From Bacteroidales bacterium (GTDB lineage Bacteria; Bacteroidota; Bacteroidia; Bacteroidales; Lentimicrobiaceae), in NCBI GenBank assembly GCA_016709025.1, contig JADJEQ010000021.1, positions 1 through 64,000 of the forward strand: a stretch of 64,000 bases of DNA, in the 5' to 3' direction. Shown piece by piece: positions 42,646 through 51,514 of this stretch (positions are counted from its first letter, which is position 1; every line of letters starts with the position of its first letter). The notes under the pieces were generated by a model that did no database searches, was not told the origin of the DNA, and saw nothing but the letters and a program-made list of their open reading frames with translations. Both the position numbers and the translations under genes were made by a program.

Positions 42646-43854
42646 ATGATGAAGATCTCAAACCAGCCCTTTGTTTGTATTACCGCATTGCTTTCGATGC
42701 TGCTTTTTATCTCCCTGCCTGAGCGACTGTTGGCACAGGATGTCAGGATAGCACAATCGCCGGACTCTTTATCCCTTCGTCTGGCCGATAGCCTGGCTAC
42801 CCTTAAATTTATGCTGAGTGAAATACAGGGTGAAAATGCAAAGCTGAGAACCGAAAGTTCACAATTGGCTGAACGTTCGGCGTTGCTTGCCGTGAACCTG
42901 GAAGAGCTCAAAGCACAGCAGGCTGAACTGATCACCTTCAACGATTCGCTGAACAGGCAGATTTCCGGGCTAAGTATACAGGTTCAGCAGAAGAATGAAA
43001 TGCTGGAGAGTCAGTTGAGGCTGCAAAGGGAGAAAGAGCAGTTGTTTGCTGAAAAGGAGCAGTTATACAAAGACGCCATCAACAGTTCAATGATCGATAA
43101 AGTAACCCTGGAAGGAAAGATTTCGGCCAAAGACTCACGGCTCGAAGGAAAAGATCGCGAAATAAGCCTGCTGCAACTCAATATTGATGAGAAAAACCGG
43201 GACATCTACGCTCGAAATGCAGAAATGCAGAAACTGATGGCCGAAAAAGCCCTCGCCGATCAAAAAGCCGACACCCTGTTGAACAACCTCACCAGAACCG
43301 AAAAAAATCTCCTACTCACCGGCGAGCAACTGAAATATACCGAATTGAAACTGAAGGATTGCGAAGGCCGTTACTCTTCTTTAACCAATAAGAAGAAGAA
43401 AACGAAAGTGGTTCAGGGTTTTGCAATCAAGAACAATCCGACGCCCGATTATGTGCTGGCACCTAAGGATGCAGAAAATCCCTCGGTTTATGTGATCAGC
43501 AATCAGAACAGCAGCAGCATCGAGTTCGATTTTATTACCGGGGCAAGCGTTATGCTGAAGGACCTCTCCAAACCCGGTGGCAGCCTGACATACGATGTGG
43601 GTTTCTTTGTGGGTTTTGGCGGGAGCAACCTGTTCAAAAATTTCTACTTTGGACCGAATTTCAAGCTGTTCGATGTGCTTCACATCAACCTGGGCGCCAA
43701 TGTGGCCCAATATGAGGTGCTGAAATCAGGTTTCGATGTAGGTGATGAACTGCCGGTTGGAGTGGCCATTCCAACGACCAATGAGTGGAAAATAAACGGA
43801 TACTTTGGCCTGACCTTCGATCTGGAACTGATTACCATGATCGGGAAACGCTGA
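42646..43854 (+). CDS. Exported coiled-coil protein with C-terminal barrel-like domain (402 aa)
   Basis: No family recognised. A signal peptide (to ~residue 31, ERLLAQ) is followed by ~200 residues of heptad coiled coil rich in Leu, Glu, Gln and Lys (ELKAQQAELITFN, LRLQREKEQLFAEKEQLYKD, LQLNIDEKNRDIYARNAEMQ). A ~150-residue beta-rich domain follows, with alternating patterns (FVGFGGSNLFKNFYFGPNFKLF, VLHINLGANVAQYEV). The coiled coil may span the periplasm and the end may sit at the outer membrane. It follows the peptidase terminator and is convergent with the peroxidase gene. Confidence 0.7.
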   Translation: MMKISNQPFVCITALLSMLLFISLPERLLAQDVRIAQSPDSLSLRLADSLATLKFMLSEIQGENAKLRTESSQLAERSALLAVNLEELKAQQAELITFNDSLNRQISGLSIQVQQKNEMLESQLRLQREKEQLFAEKEQLYKDAINSSMIDKVTLEGKISAKDSRLEGKDREISLLQLNIDEKNRDIYARNAEMQKLMAEKALADQKADTLLNNLTRTEKNLLLTGEQLKYTELKLKDCEGRYSSLTNKKKKTKVVQGFAIKNNPTPDYVLAPKDAENPSVYVISNQNSSSIEFDFITGASVMLKDLSKPGGSLTYDVGFFVGFGGSNLFKNFYFGPNFKLFDVLHINLGANVAQYEVLKSGFDVGDELPVGVAIPTTNEWKINGYFGLTFDLELITMIGKR

Positions 43855-45046
43855 TCAGTCCTGAAGATACTTGCCTGCTACCTGTTCATAGGTTGATCCA
43901 TCGGGGAATACCGCCGGCGGGGCAAAATCCGGATTGGTCAGGTAGTTGTCATCCTGAAGCGAAAGGATAAAAGCCTTCAATGCTGCTTTTTCAGTTGGCA
44001 TAAGTTGGATTCCGCCAACGGCCACGTGATGCATCAGCGGATTTACCCATGCCGACATTTTTACCTGATGCGAGTAAAAATCAATCACCTCGTCAAGGGT
44101 CCGGAAGCGGCCGTCGTGCATGTAGGGCCCCATGAGGTTAATGTTGCGCAGGGTCGTGGCTTTGTATGCTCCGCGGTCGTTTTCATCTCCCGTTACAGCA
44201 TAGCGGTCGCGCGGGTCGCCAAATTCCGTGTCTTTCCCGTTGTTGTAAAACAGATTGGTGGTAAACAACGGATTCCCGCTGCTGCCGTGACAATGAAAGC
44301 AATCGGCACCCTCTTCGGTGTTAAAAAGAATAAAACCATCCAGTTCCTGTTGGGTGATCTGTATTTCGCCGCGCATGTACCGGTCGAACCTCGAATCTGC
44401 CGAAACCAGCGTTCGGATAAACTGGGCAATGGCCCGGCTGATGTTCTTCATGGTCACCGTTCTCGAACCAAAGGCCAGTCCAAACAAATTGGGATAGCCC
44501 GGAATCTGCTGAATCAGCGCTTTGGTGCGGTTGGTGTCGCCGTTCATTTCATGGGGAGCAACAACACCCATCCATACCAGGTCCTCGAGGTTGCGGCGGC
44601 TGACATCGGGATTGTCATTCCGGATGGATCCGTTCCACAGGTACCCGTTTGGATTCCAGACCAGGTTGATCAACGGCAGAGTGACATGTGGTGTGGGGGT
44701 TCCGTTCAAACCAAAGGTGCGCCCTCCTGTGAAATACGGTATTGTTGATGCCCGGCTCGAAGCTGTTGGCCTGGATATGGCAGCTACCGCATGTCATCAG
44801 CGAATCAAAATCTGTTCGTCCTGATAACCGGCCATCGTAAAACAGGTATCGGCCAAGCACAATGCCTTCCTCCGTAAGGGGATTGTCGGCAGGGATATTC
44901 AGATTGGTTGGGAAATACGTTGGAATCTCAAGGGTGTAAGGAGTGGCATAATAGGGAGCCGGCTCTTTTCCGCCGCATGAACTGAGGAAGAGAAGGAATC
45001 CGGGTATCAGCAATGTAAAAAGCCTGTTCAGTTTTATAGTCAGCAT
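43855..45046 (-). pseudogene. Di-heme cytochrome c peroxidase (MauG/CcpA type), frameshifted lipoprotein
   Basis: The start at 45046 gives a lipoprotein signal (LLFLSSC). The first frame carries heme site CGSCH and stops making sense near 44730-44736, where removing one base (a T or C in TTTCAC on the minus strand) restores V-F-T-G-G-R-T-F-G and joins the second frame. That frame has the second heme site CFHCH and the family's MPLINLVWN-like, GPYMHDGRFRTLDEVIDFY and K-A-F-I-L-S-L-Q-D blocks. An intact enzyme (about 397 aa) would reduce H2O2 in the periplasm using two c-type hemes. Because both halves are otherwise perfect, an assembly indel is as likely as a recent mutation. Confidence 0.85.
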
Positions 45047-45302
45047 CGTTCAGTCGGTTTCAGATGATAAAATTAGCAATAATCCCGTATTTTATTCCGT
45101 TTTTCCGGAACAAAGCGCTTGTAACATGGCTGATCATTGAATTTGTTCGCTGAGATAAAGCGGTTTACCTGAAATGAGTGATGAACCTTTTTGTATTGCC
45201 CAATCCGGATTTTTTTTAATGGTAAGTATGTTTCCAGGATTATCGCCGGTTAGGGGTATCCGTTAATATTGCAGAAACTCAATTACCAGCCCTGCAAATT
45301 GC

Positions 45303-45310
45303 TACCTTTG
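45303..45310 (+). promoter_or_regulatory. -7 element of the DUF2027-Smr gene
   Basis: TACCTTTG matches TAnnTTTG and gives a leader of ~63 bases. The rest of the 45047-45379 gap shows nothing recognisable. Confidence 0.45.
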
Positions 45311-45379
45311 CACTCCCCGCAAAGAAGTTGCACCGGGGTTACACAAACTACCAATATTTTACAATAACACTACGAGATT

Positions 45380-46495
45380 ATGGAACTGAAACCCGGGGAT
45401 AAAGTGCGGTTTTTGAACGAAAAGGGGGGCGGAATTGTCACCGGAATTATCAGCAGTACCATGGCCAATGTGGCCATAGAAGAAGGATTTGAGGTTCCTG
45501 TGCTTATAAAAGACCTTTTGCTGATCGAGCCCCAGGGTGCCGCCGGCCGGTTTTTCGACAGACCGGTGAATGTTCAGGTTTCCGCCAGGGAAACACAGGT
45601 CAGGGAATCCAACCCAAAAACAGCTGAACCTGATAAGCCAGACTACATTGATGATGACCGCGTTAGTTACCTCTACCGGCAATCGGGTATGAAAACCGTT
45701 GAGGGCATTCACCTGGCTTTTGCTCCGGCAGATCAGCGCATACTGATTTCCGGAGACCTTAGTATCTTTCTGGTAAACAATACCAGTTTCGATGCCTTGT
45801 ATTCGGTTTACCTGAAGGAAACGGAGAAGGAATATGCCGGTTTTGACTACGATGTGATACCGGCTTATTCAAAAATTCTGATCGAAACGATACAGCGCGA
45901 AGACCTGGAAGGCTGGTGCGATGGAGTGATTCAGGTGATTTTTCATAAAAGTACCGTCAGCCAGGTGCTCAGTCCGCTGCACGCGGCTTTTAGGATGAAG
46001 CCGGTCAGGTTTTACAGGGAAGCCAGCTATCTCGATTTTCCGCTTATAGGCCTGAAAGCAATCATGATCAATCTGGGGGATATTGCTGGTCAGGTGATTA
46101 TTGCGGCTGAGGAAGAACTGGCCAAATCTGGCCTTGATCTGGCTGCACAGCAGAAGGTTATGGCAGTTGCACCACCGGCACTGATAGATCTGCATAAGAT
46201 TTCGGCGCGTGAAGCCGAAGTTGACCTTCATATTTCTGCACTCCGGACCGATTATCCTGCCATGTCGAACAGCGAAATACTGAATTACCAGCTGGATTAT
46301 TTTTCACGTATGCTCGAAAGCGCCATTGCCTATAACTACACCAGGGTCGTGTTTATTCATGGTATTGGCAATGGTACATTAAAATCAGCACTGATATCGA
46401 AACTGGCCGGCTATGAGCAGATTGAGTTCAAAACTGCTTCGTTTTCCAATTATGGGAACGGTGCCGTTGAGGTGACGATTCTAAAGAACAAATGA
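45380..46495 (+). CDS. DUF2027 / Smr-domain protein (371 aa)
   Basis: The N-terminus (MELKPGDKVRFLNEKGGGIVTGI, then VLIKDLLLIEP) is the KOW-like start of DUF2027 proteins, followed by two beta-rich regions to ~residue 280. Residues ~285-371 form an Smr domain with D-L-H-I, the H-G-I-G-N-G-T-L-K loop and a final S-Y/F-x-x-Y-G-x-G-A-x-x-V-x-L pattern. Smr domains in MutS2 and stand-alone proteins are nucleases acting on nicked DNA or on RNA at stalled ribosomes; here the role is unknown. Cytoplasmic. It is followed directly by the RNase P RNA gene. Confidence 0.9.
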   Translation: MELKPGDKVRFLNEKGGGIVTGIISSTMANVAIEEGFEVPVLIKDLLLIEPQGAAGRFFDRPVNVQVSARETQVRESNPKTAEPDKPDYIDDDRVSYLYRQSGMKTVEGIHLAFAPADQRILISGDLSIFLVNNTSFDALYSVYLKETEKEYAGFDYDVIPAYSKILIETIQREDLEGWCDGVIQVIFHKSTVSQVLSPLHAAFRMKPVRFYREASYLDFPLIGLKAIMINLGDIAGQVIIAAEEELAKSGLDLAAQQKVMAVAPPALIDLHKISAREAEVDLHISALRTDYPAMSNSEILNYQLDYFSRMLESAIAYNYTRVVFIHGIGNGTLKSALISKLAGYEQIEFKTASFSNYGNGAVEVTILKNK

Positions 46496-46526
46496 GGCAG
46501 GCAGTGCCCCTTTCTCAGGCTTTCTA

Positions 46527-46558
46527 TTGCTTTGTAATCCAATAATTTCGTATCTTTG
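46527..46558 (+). promoter_or_regulatory. rnpB promoter
   Basis: TTG (46527-46529), 21 bases, then TATCTTTG (46551-46558). This is the best full match to the Bacteroidota -33/-7 pattern in the window and sits about 28 bases before the first paired base of the RNA. Confidence 0.65.
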
Positions 46559-46586
46559 CCGCAACTTAAGTCTCTGAACGGAAACA

Positions 46587-46973
46587 TCAACGTGTTCTGT
46601 CGCTTCCGGTTGCAGAACCGGAAGAGGAAAGTCGGGGCAATACAGGGCGCCATACTTCCTAACGGGAAGGTTCCGCAGCCGGCGGAAACAGCAAGTGCCA
46701 CAGAAAATAACCGTCTTGTCGCGACTTGTCGCAACAGGATAAGGGTGAAAATGTGGGGTAAGAGCCCACGGCTCAGGTTGGTAACAACCTGCGCGGGTAA
46801 ACCTTATGGATTGAAAGACCAAATATACCGGAAGGTTCTGCCGAAAGACAGAACAGGGAGCTGCCCGCTCCTTTCCGGGGGGTAGGTCGTTAGAACCTTA
46901 TGGCGACATAAGGGATAGATAAATGACAGGAGTCCCGCATTAGCGGGAAACAGAACCCCGCTTACAACGTTGA
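46587..46973 (+). ncRNA. rnpB: RNase P RNA (bacterial type A)
   Basis: The catalytic RNA of RNase P, which trims the 5' ends of pre-tRNAs. The conserved 5' core GAGGAAAGTCGGGGC (near 46622) and 3' core ACAGAACCCCGCTTAC (near 46950) are both present and pair through CGGGG/CCCCG, a compensated change from the usual CCGGG/CCCGG. Also visible are AAACAGCAAGTGCCACAGAAA, AGGGTGAAA, GGTAAGAGCCCACGG and AGATAAATGACAGG. The P1 arms are TCAACGT (46587-46593) and ACGTTGA (46967-46973); the mature ends may extend several bases further. Length ~390 nt is normal. Frames crossing it are not genes. Confidence 0.95.
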
Positions 46974-46992
46974 ACGGCACCGTTTTTTCTGA

Positions 46993-47030
46993 ATAAGATA
47001 TCCCTGTTTTGCAGGGATATCTTATTTTTT
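46993..47030 (+). terminator. rnpB terminator
   Basis: Perfect 14-bp stem ATAAGATATCCCTG / CAGGGATATCTTAT with a 5-base loop and a following T-run. Confidence 0.92.
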
Positions 47031-47075
47031 GACCATCCATTTCACCGGTTTGCTGCCGGGTTCCCTGATTTTACC

Positions 47076-47083
47076 TATTTTTG
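47076..47083 (+). promoter_or_regulatory. -7 element of the 306-aa T9SS gene
   Basis: TATTTTTG matches TAnnTTTG. TTTG at 47049-47052 lies 23 bases upstream, slightly far for a -33 element. Confidence 0.45.
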
Positions 47084-47136
47084 TGCTTCAGGGTAACTCC
47101 TGATCCCAAAAACTACATATGCCAAATTTGCAAACG

Positions 47137-48057
47137 ATGAAGCTAACATACAAATTCTTAAGTGCAGTTCTCATTCTCACCATAACATCATTATTTGTTT
47201 CTCAGGCCATGGCGCAGGACCCGATTCCGAATCCGGGATTTGAGGACTGGAGCGGAGGTGAGCCGGTTGGGTGGAATACCATCAACCAGAACATCTTCGG
47301 CACCGATTTCACCTGCGTTACCCGCGACCAGAGCAATCCGCACACGGGAACTTCCTGTGCAAAAATTCAGACCATTACCGAGAATATATTTATAGTGGGG
47401 CCGGTAACCATGCCCGGAATCCTTTCTCTCGGAGAGATCACCCTGGATGTAATCAATCAAACCGGCACCGTTACCGGTGGTGTTCCCATCAATACCCGGC
47501 CGAATATCCTCAAAGGTTGGTTCAGGTATCTGCCGGCAGCCGGTGATTCCTGCATCATGGGCATCGGTCTTTCGAGATGGAACGGAACAGGGCGCGATAC
47601 CCTGGCATATGGCTACAAAACCATTGGGGGCCAAAATCCTGACTGGCAGGAATTCTCACTTCCGATTGATTATTTACTGTGGGAAATGCCTGATACAATG
47701 AACATTATGTTCTTTTCATCTAATCTGCTCACGGGAAGTCCTGTTACAGGAAGTGTTCTCTATGTCGATGACCTGATGCTTGAATATGGTCCGGTTTCAG
47801 TCAGCAACACCGGCAAAATGAATGAAATGATTCTCAGATATTCCGGCGATGATCGAATTATCATCCAGAATCCAGGTAACAACCCAACTGAAGTAAGGTT
47901 ATATGGATTGAATGGCAGTTGCGTGGGCGTAGTGAAGTCAGATCCGGGTCAATCCGAAATCGGTATGGATGTTTCCAGGCTCAGGCCAGGCATCTATATT
48001 GCCAGGATGCTGAACAGCGATGGCTCATTCACCTCAATGAAATTCAACAGGTTATAA
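47137..48057 (+). CDS. T9SS type A sorting-domain protein with carbohydrate-binding-like domain (306 aa)
   Basis: Signal peptide to ~residue 27 (SQAMAQ). A jelly-roll-like domain (~28-225) opens with IPNPGFEDWSGGEPVGWNT and includes PHTGTSCAKI and VLYVDDLMLEYG, the usual pattern of PCMD/CBM-like modules in Bacteroidota. A T9SS type A sorting domain follows in the last ~70 residues (RLYGLNGSCVG, RLRPGIYIARML, MKFNRL). It is exported and released or surface-attached; the ligand is unknown. The start at 47137 (MKLTYKFL) was chosen over 47119 because it begins a normal signal peptide. Confidence 0.85.
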   Translation: MKLTYKFLSAVLILTITSLFVSQAMAQDPIPNPGFEDWSGGEPVGWNTINQNIFGTDFTCVTRDQSNPHTGTSCAKIQTITENIFIVGPVTMPGILSLGEITLDVINQTGTVTGGVPINTRPNILKGWFRYLPAAGDSCIMGIGLSRWNGTGRDTLAYGYKTIGGQNPDWQEFSLPIDYLLWEMPDTMNIMFFSSNLLTGSPVTGSVLYVDDLMLEYGPVSVSNTGKMNEMILRYSGDDRIIIQNPGNNPTEVRLYGLNGSCVGVVKSDPGQSEIGMDVSRLRPGIYIARMLNSDGSFTSMKFNRL

Positions 48058-48248
48058 CCTTTCCCCATTCAGATTTTCCTTCCGGTGAAATGCCGGGTTC
48101 AATAGCCGGGGAAATCTCTGTATTGAGCAAATTAAGTACTGCGTTCAATCGATTTACCCAGGTAGGCTCCGATTAGGAAAAATAGCTATTGACTGTACAC
48201 ATGACTTGGTTATTTCGTTGACTTACGGGCATTTTCCCGGCTGATTGA

Positions 48249-48277
48249 GTGATTTTCTTTTTCAAATCACGTTTTTT
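48249..48277 (+). terminator. Weak terminator-like hairpin
   Basis: GTGATTT and AAATCAC pair around an 8-base loop and are followed by a run of T, ~190 bases after the T9SS stop codon. The remainder of 48058-48410 shows nothing recognisable. Confidence 0.4.
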
Positions 48278-48410
48278 AGGTAATAAGCAACCAAAGTAAG
48301 CGTTAATGGTGCAATAAGTTTTCAAATATCCTTTGTTGATAAATCCGGTTCTGCCATCTCTGTAGGAAACCCCAATAGAGCTAAATTTACGACATCAAAT
48401 TGCTCTCAGC

Positions 48411-51400
48411 ATGAAACGAATCTTTTTAACTACGATTTCCGCATTTTCACTCTTGATACAATTTCAGGTTTTCGCCCAGCAAACAGTCCGGTATACCGCA
48501 CCGGAGGCTGATCAGATCACTGCAACCGACCTGTATTCCAAGGAAAAGTATGGGGCTTCGCGTGATGCATACGCCCGTTTGCAGCCCGCTACAGACCTGT
48601 TGATGGGTTTTGATGCCGAAAAGGACTATTACACTTCAGTCAGTGCGGCTGAGCTTCAACATGGAGATGCAGCTTTCCTGTTAAAGGAATTCCTGAAATC
48701 CTATCCTGAAAATACCCGTTCAAACCGGGCCTGGTTCCAGCTGGGAAATCTGCAGTTCAGGAACAATAGTTACAGAAGTGCCCTTGATGCATACGAAAAG
48801 GTCGACAACTCCGATATGAACGGGGAGGAAAATGCTGAATATACCTTTAAAAGGGGGTATTGCTATTTTAAACAAGGCGATCTGGATAAAGCCGGCGAAG
48901 CATTTTATGAGATCAAGGAACAACAAACCAAATACACAGGACCGGCAAGTTACTATTATGCGCACATCATGTATGCCAGTGGTAATTATGAAACAGCCCT
49001 CCGCGACTTTTTAAAGCTGCGTGATGATGAAACCTTTAAAAATGTCGCTCCTTATTATATTATTCAGATTTATTACCTGCAGGGCCGGTTCGACGAGATG
49101 CTTGAAATGGCTCAGCCATATCTGAAAGGTCAGCGCAATAAGCGCACCAATGAAATTCTGAGACTCGCCGCCGATGTTAACTACCGCAAAGGTAACTATG
49201 CCGAAGCCATCAGGCTGATGGAAGAGTACCGTACCATCGGCCAAAGCAAGGGAGCACGCGAAGAAAGCTACCTGTTGGGATTTTCATACTATAAAACAGG
49301 TGCTTATGCCAAAGCAATTCCTGAATTCCAGTCAGTAGCAAACAGTGAAGACAGCCTTTCGCAAAACGCTTATTATCACCTGGCCGACTGTTACCTGAAG
49401 ACCGATCAAAAGAAATTTGCATCTGCATCTTTTCTTTCAGCCTGGAAAGTACCCATCAGATCTGAAATTGCGGAGGATGCGTTGTTCAACTTTGCCAAGC
49501 TCTCCATCGAACTTTCCTATAACCCTTACAACGAGGCAATAAAGGCGCTTCAGCAATATCTGACCGAATATCCTTCATCGCCACGCAGGGATGAGGCCTA
49601 TACTTACCTCGCCAACCTTTACATGGTGACCCACAACTATCGTGAAGCACTTACCACCCTTGAAAATATTAAAAAACGCAATACTGCACAAAATGCCATC
49701 TATCAGAAAATAAGTTACTTCAGGGGCCTGGAGTTGTTTACCGATAACCAGTTTTTCGATGCCATCGGGCAGTTTATCAAATCGCTTGATAACCGTTCAG
49801 ATGAGCAAATCGTCGCCGGTGCTATGTTCTGGACTGCCGAATCGTATTACAGGCTCGACCAGTACGAGATAGCAGCCGATTACTATGCCAGGTTTCAGGC
49901 CACTGCAGGAGCGGAGAAGTATCCCACTTTCAGTACAGCAAATTACAACCTGGGTTATGCGCATTTTAAGCAAAAGAATTATGCTGCTGCGAAGCAATCC
50001 TTTACCAGGTACACCGAAAGCAGGCCAGCCAATGTGAAGATGTTGAACGACGCACGGCTGAGACTGGCCGATTGCTATTTTATGGGTAAGCAATACAAGG
50101 AGGCTGCCTTGCAATACGATCAGGTTATCCTGGCAAAAGCAACCGATGCGGATTATGCAATTTACCAGAAAGCGGTGATTGCCGGAGTAGCCGGAGACTA
50201 TAACCTGAAAGCAAAAACCCTTCAGAAATTATTGTCTGATTATCCGAAATCATCCTATTCGGATAATGCAAGGTTTGAGCTTGGCCGGACATTCGTGTCG
50301 CTAAAGCAAAATGAAGAAGCCCTCACAGCTTTCCAGAGAGTAATTACTGATTTTCCGAAAAGCAGCCTGGTGAAAAATGCCCTGCTCAATATCGGATTGG
50401 TTTATTACAACACCAACCGCGATCAGAAGGCGCTTGAAACATTTAAAAAGGTGGTGAAGGATTATCCGGCTACATCTGAATCACGCGAGGCCCTGGCTGT
50501 TATCCGCAATATTTATGTTGATCTGAACCAGGTTGATAATTTTGTGGAATACACAGCTGACATCCCTTTTGCCAATGTTACCCGTTCGGAACAGGATTCC
50601 TTGACTTTTACCGCGGTTGAAAACCGTTATATGAACGGAGATTGCGCGAAAGCAATGCCGGGCTTTGAAGCTTATTTGCAGAAGTTCCCGGATGGAATTT
50701 TTGCGGTTAACGCCAGTTTCTATAAAGCAGATTGCGAATCGAAGACCGGAAAACTCGCTGAAGCCCTTAAAAGCTATGAGTTTATTTTGGGTCGTCCAAG
50801 AACCCGGTTTACTGAAAATGCTGCACTGAAAGCTTCAGAGATCCTTTTCGGAATGAAGGAGTTTCAACAGGCACTTGCCATGTACCAGCTCCTTGAAGAG
50901 AATGCCGAGAACAAGGTAAATGTTACAACAGCGATCACCGGTCAGATGCGGTGCCAGTATTATCTGGGCAACTATGGGCTGGCAATTGTAAATGGCCAGC
51001 GACTGCAGCAACAGGATCAATTGGTATCGGGTCTGGCAGCAGAAACCAACCTGATCATCGGCAGTTCAGCCAAAGCCCTTGGCCGGACCGACCTTGCGCG
51101 GAGTTCGTTCAATGAAACTGTTAAATTATCGCAGGGTGAAGCCGGTGCCGAAGCCCTTTACGGGCTTGCCGCGATGAGCTACGATGAAAAGGATTATAAA
51201 AACGCGGAAAAGATCATTTTCAAACTTACCAGCGATTATGCATCCTACGATTATTGGGTAGCCAAAGCATTTATTCTGCTCTCAGATGTTTATATAAAAA
51301 CCGGCAATACATTTCAGGCCAGGCAAACATTACAAAGTATCATCGACAATTATGAAGGGGATGACCTGAAGCAGATTGCCATTGCGAAACTTGACCAGAT

Positions 51401-51473
51401 TGTGCAAAATGAAGCCGGAAAACAACCCGGTACCAGCGAATTCGATGACGAAGATGGAATTATAATCAAATAA
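48411..51473 (+). CDS. Large exported tetratricopeptide-repeat protein (1020 aa)
   Basis: After a signal peptide (~1-22, QVFAQ) the whole protein is helical TPR repeats of ~35 residues, about 20 or more in number, with the typical W/Y-L/F-x-x-G/A-x-x-Y-x-x-x-x-Y/F-x-x-A pattern (AWFQLGNLQFRNNSYRSALDAYEKV, AYYHLADCYLKT, ARFELGRTFVSLKQNEEALTAF). It ends in an acidic tail. It is probably periplasmic, a scaffold for outer-membrane or envelope assembly. Only 41 bases separate it from a plug-less outer-membrane barrel gene, so the two probably form one unit. The precise function is unknown. Confidence 0.88.
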   Translation: MKRIFLTTISAFSLLIQFQVFAQQTVRYTAPEADQITATDLYSKEKYGASRDAYARLQPATDLLMGFDAEKDYYTSVSAAELQHGDAAFLLKEFLKSYPENTRSNRAWFQLGNLQFRNNSYRSALDAYEKVDNSDMNGEENAEYTFKRGYCYFKQGDLDKAGEAFYEIKEQQTKYTGPASYYYAHIMYASGNYETALRDFLKLRDDETFKNVAPYYIIQIYYLQGRFDEMLEMAQPYLKGQRNKRTNEILRLAADVNYRKGNYAEAIRLMEEYRTIGQSKGAREESYLLGFSYYKTGAYAKAIPEFQSVANSEDSLSQNAYYHLADCYLKTDQKKFASASFLSAWKVPIRSEIAEDALFNFAKLSIELSYNPYNEAIKALQQYLTEYPSSPRRDEAYTYLANLYMVTHNYREALTTLENIKKRNTAQNAIYQKISYFRGLELFTDNQFFDAIGQFIKSLDNRSDEQIVAGAMFWTAESYYRLDQYEIAADYYARFQATAGAEKYPTFSTANYNLGYAHFKQKNYAAAKQSFTRYTESRPANVKMLNDARLRLADCYFMGKQYKEAALQYDQVILAKATDADYAIYQKAVIAGVAGDYNLKAKTLQKLLSDYPKSSYSDNARFELGRTFVSLKQNEEALTAFQRVITDFPKSSLVKNALLNIGLVYYNTNRDQKALETFKKVVKDYPATSESREALAVIRNIYVDLNQVDNFVEYTADIPFANVTRSEQDSLTFTAVENRYMNGDCAKAMPGFEAYLQKFPDGIFAVNASFYKADCESKTGKLAEALKSYEFILGRPRTRFTENAALKASEILFGMKEFQQALAMYQLLEENAENKVNVTTAITGQMRCQYYLGNYGLAIVNGQRLQQQDQLVSGLAAETNLIIGSSAKALGRTDLARSSFNETVKLSQGEAGAEALYGLAAMSYDEKDYKNAEKIIFKLTSDYASYDYWVAKAFILLSDVYIKTGNTFQARQTLQSIIDNYEGDDLKQIAIAKLDQIVQNEAGKQPGTSEFDDEDGIIIK

Positions 51474-51514
51474 GGTGTATAACCGGCATTCACCATGCAA
51501 CCCACTTAAAAATC

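Noticed and set aside
43855..45046. Two separate heme proteins instead of one
   Set aside because: The two frames carry complementary halves of a single di-heme peroxidase, overlap, and join perfectly after one base is removed.
46450..47040. Protein-coding frames over the RNase P RNA
   Set aside because: The RNA core motifs, P1 pairing, promoter and terminator identify rnpB; the frames have no homology signature.
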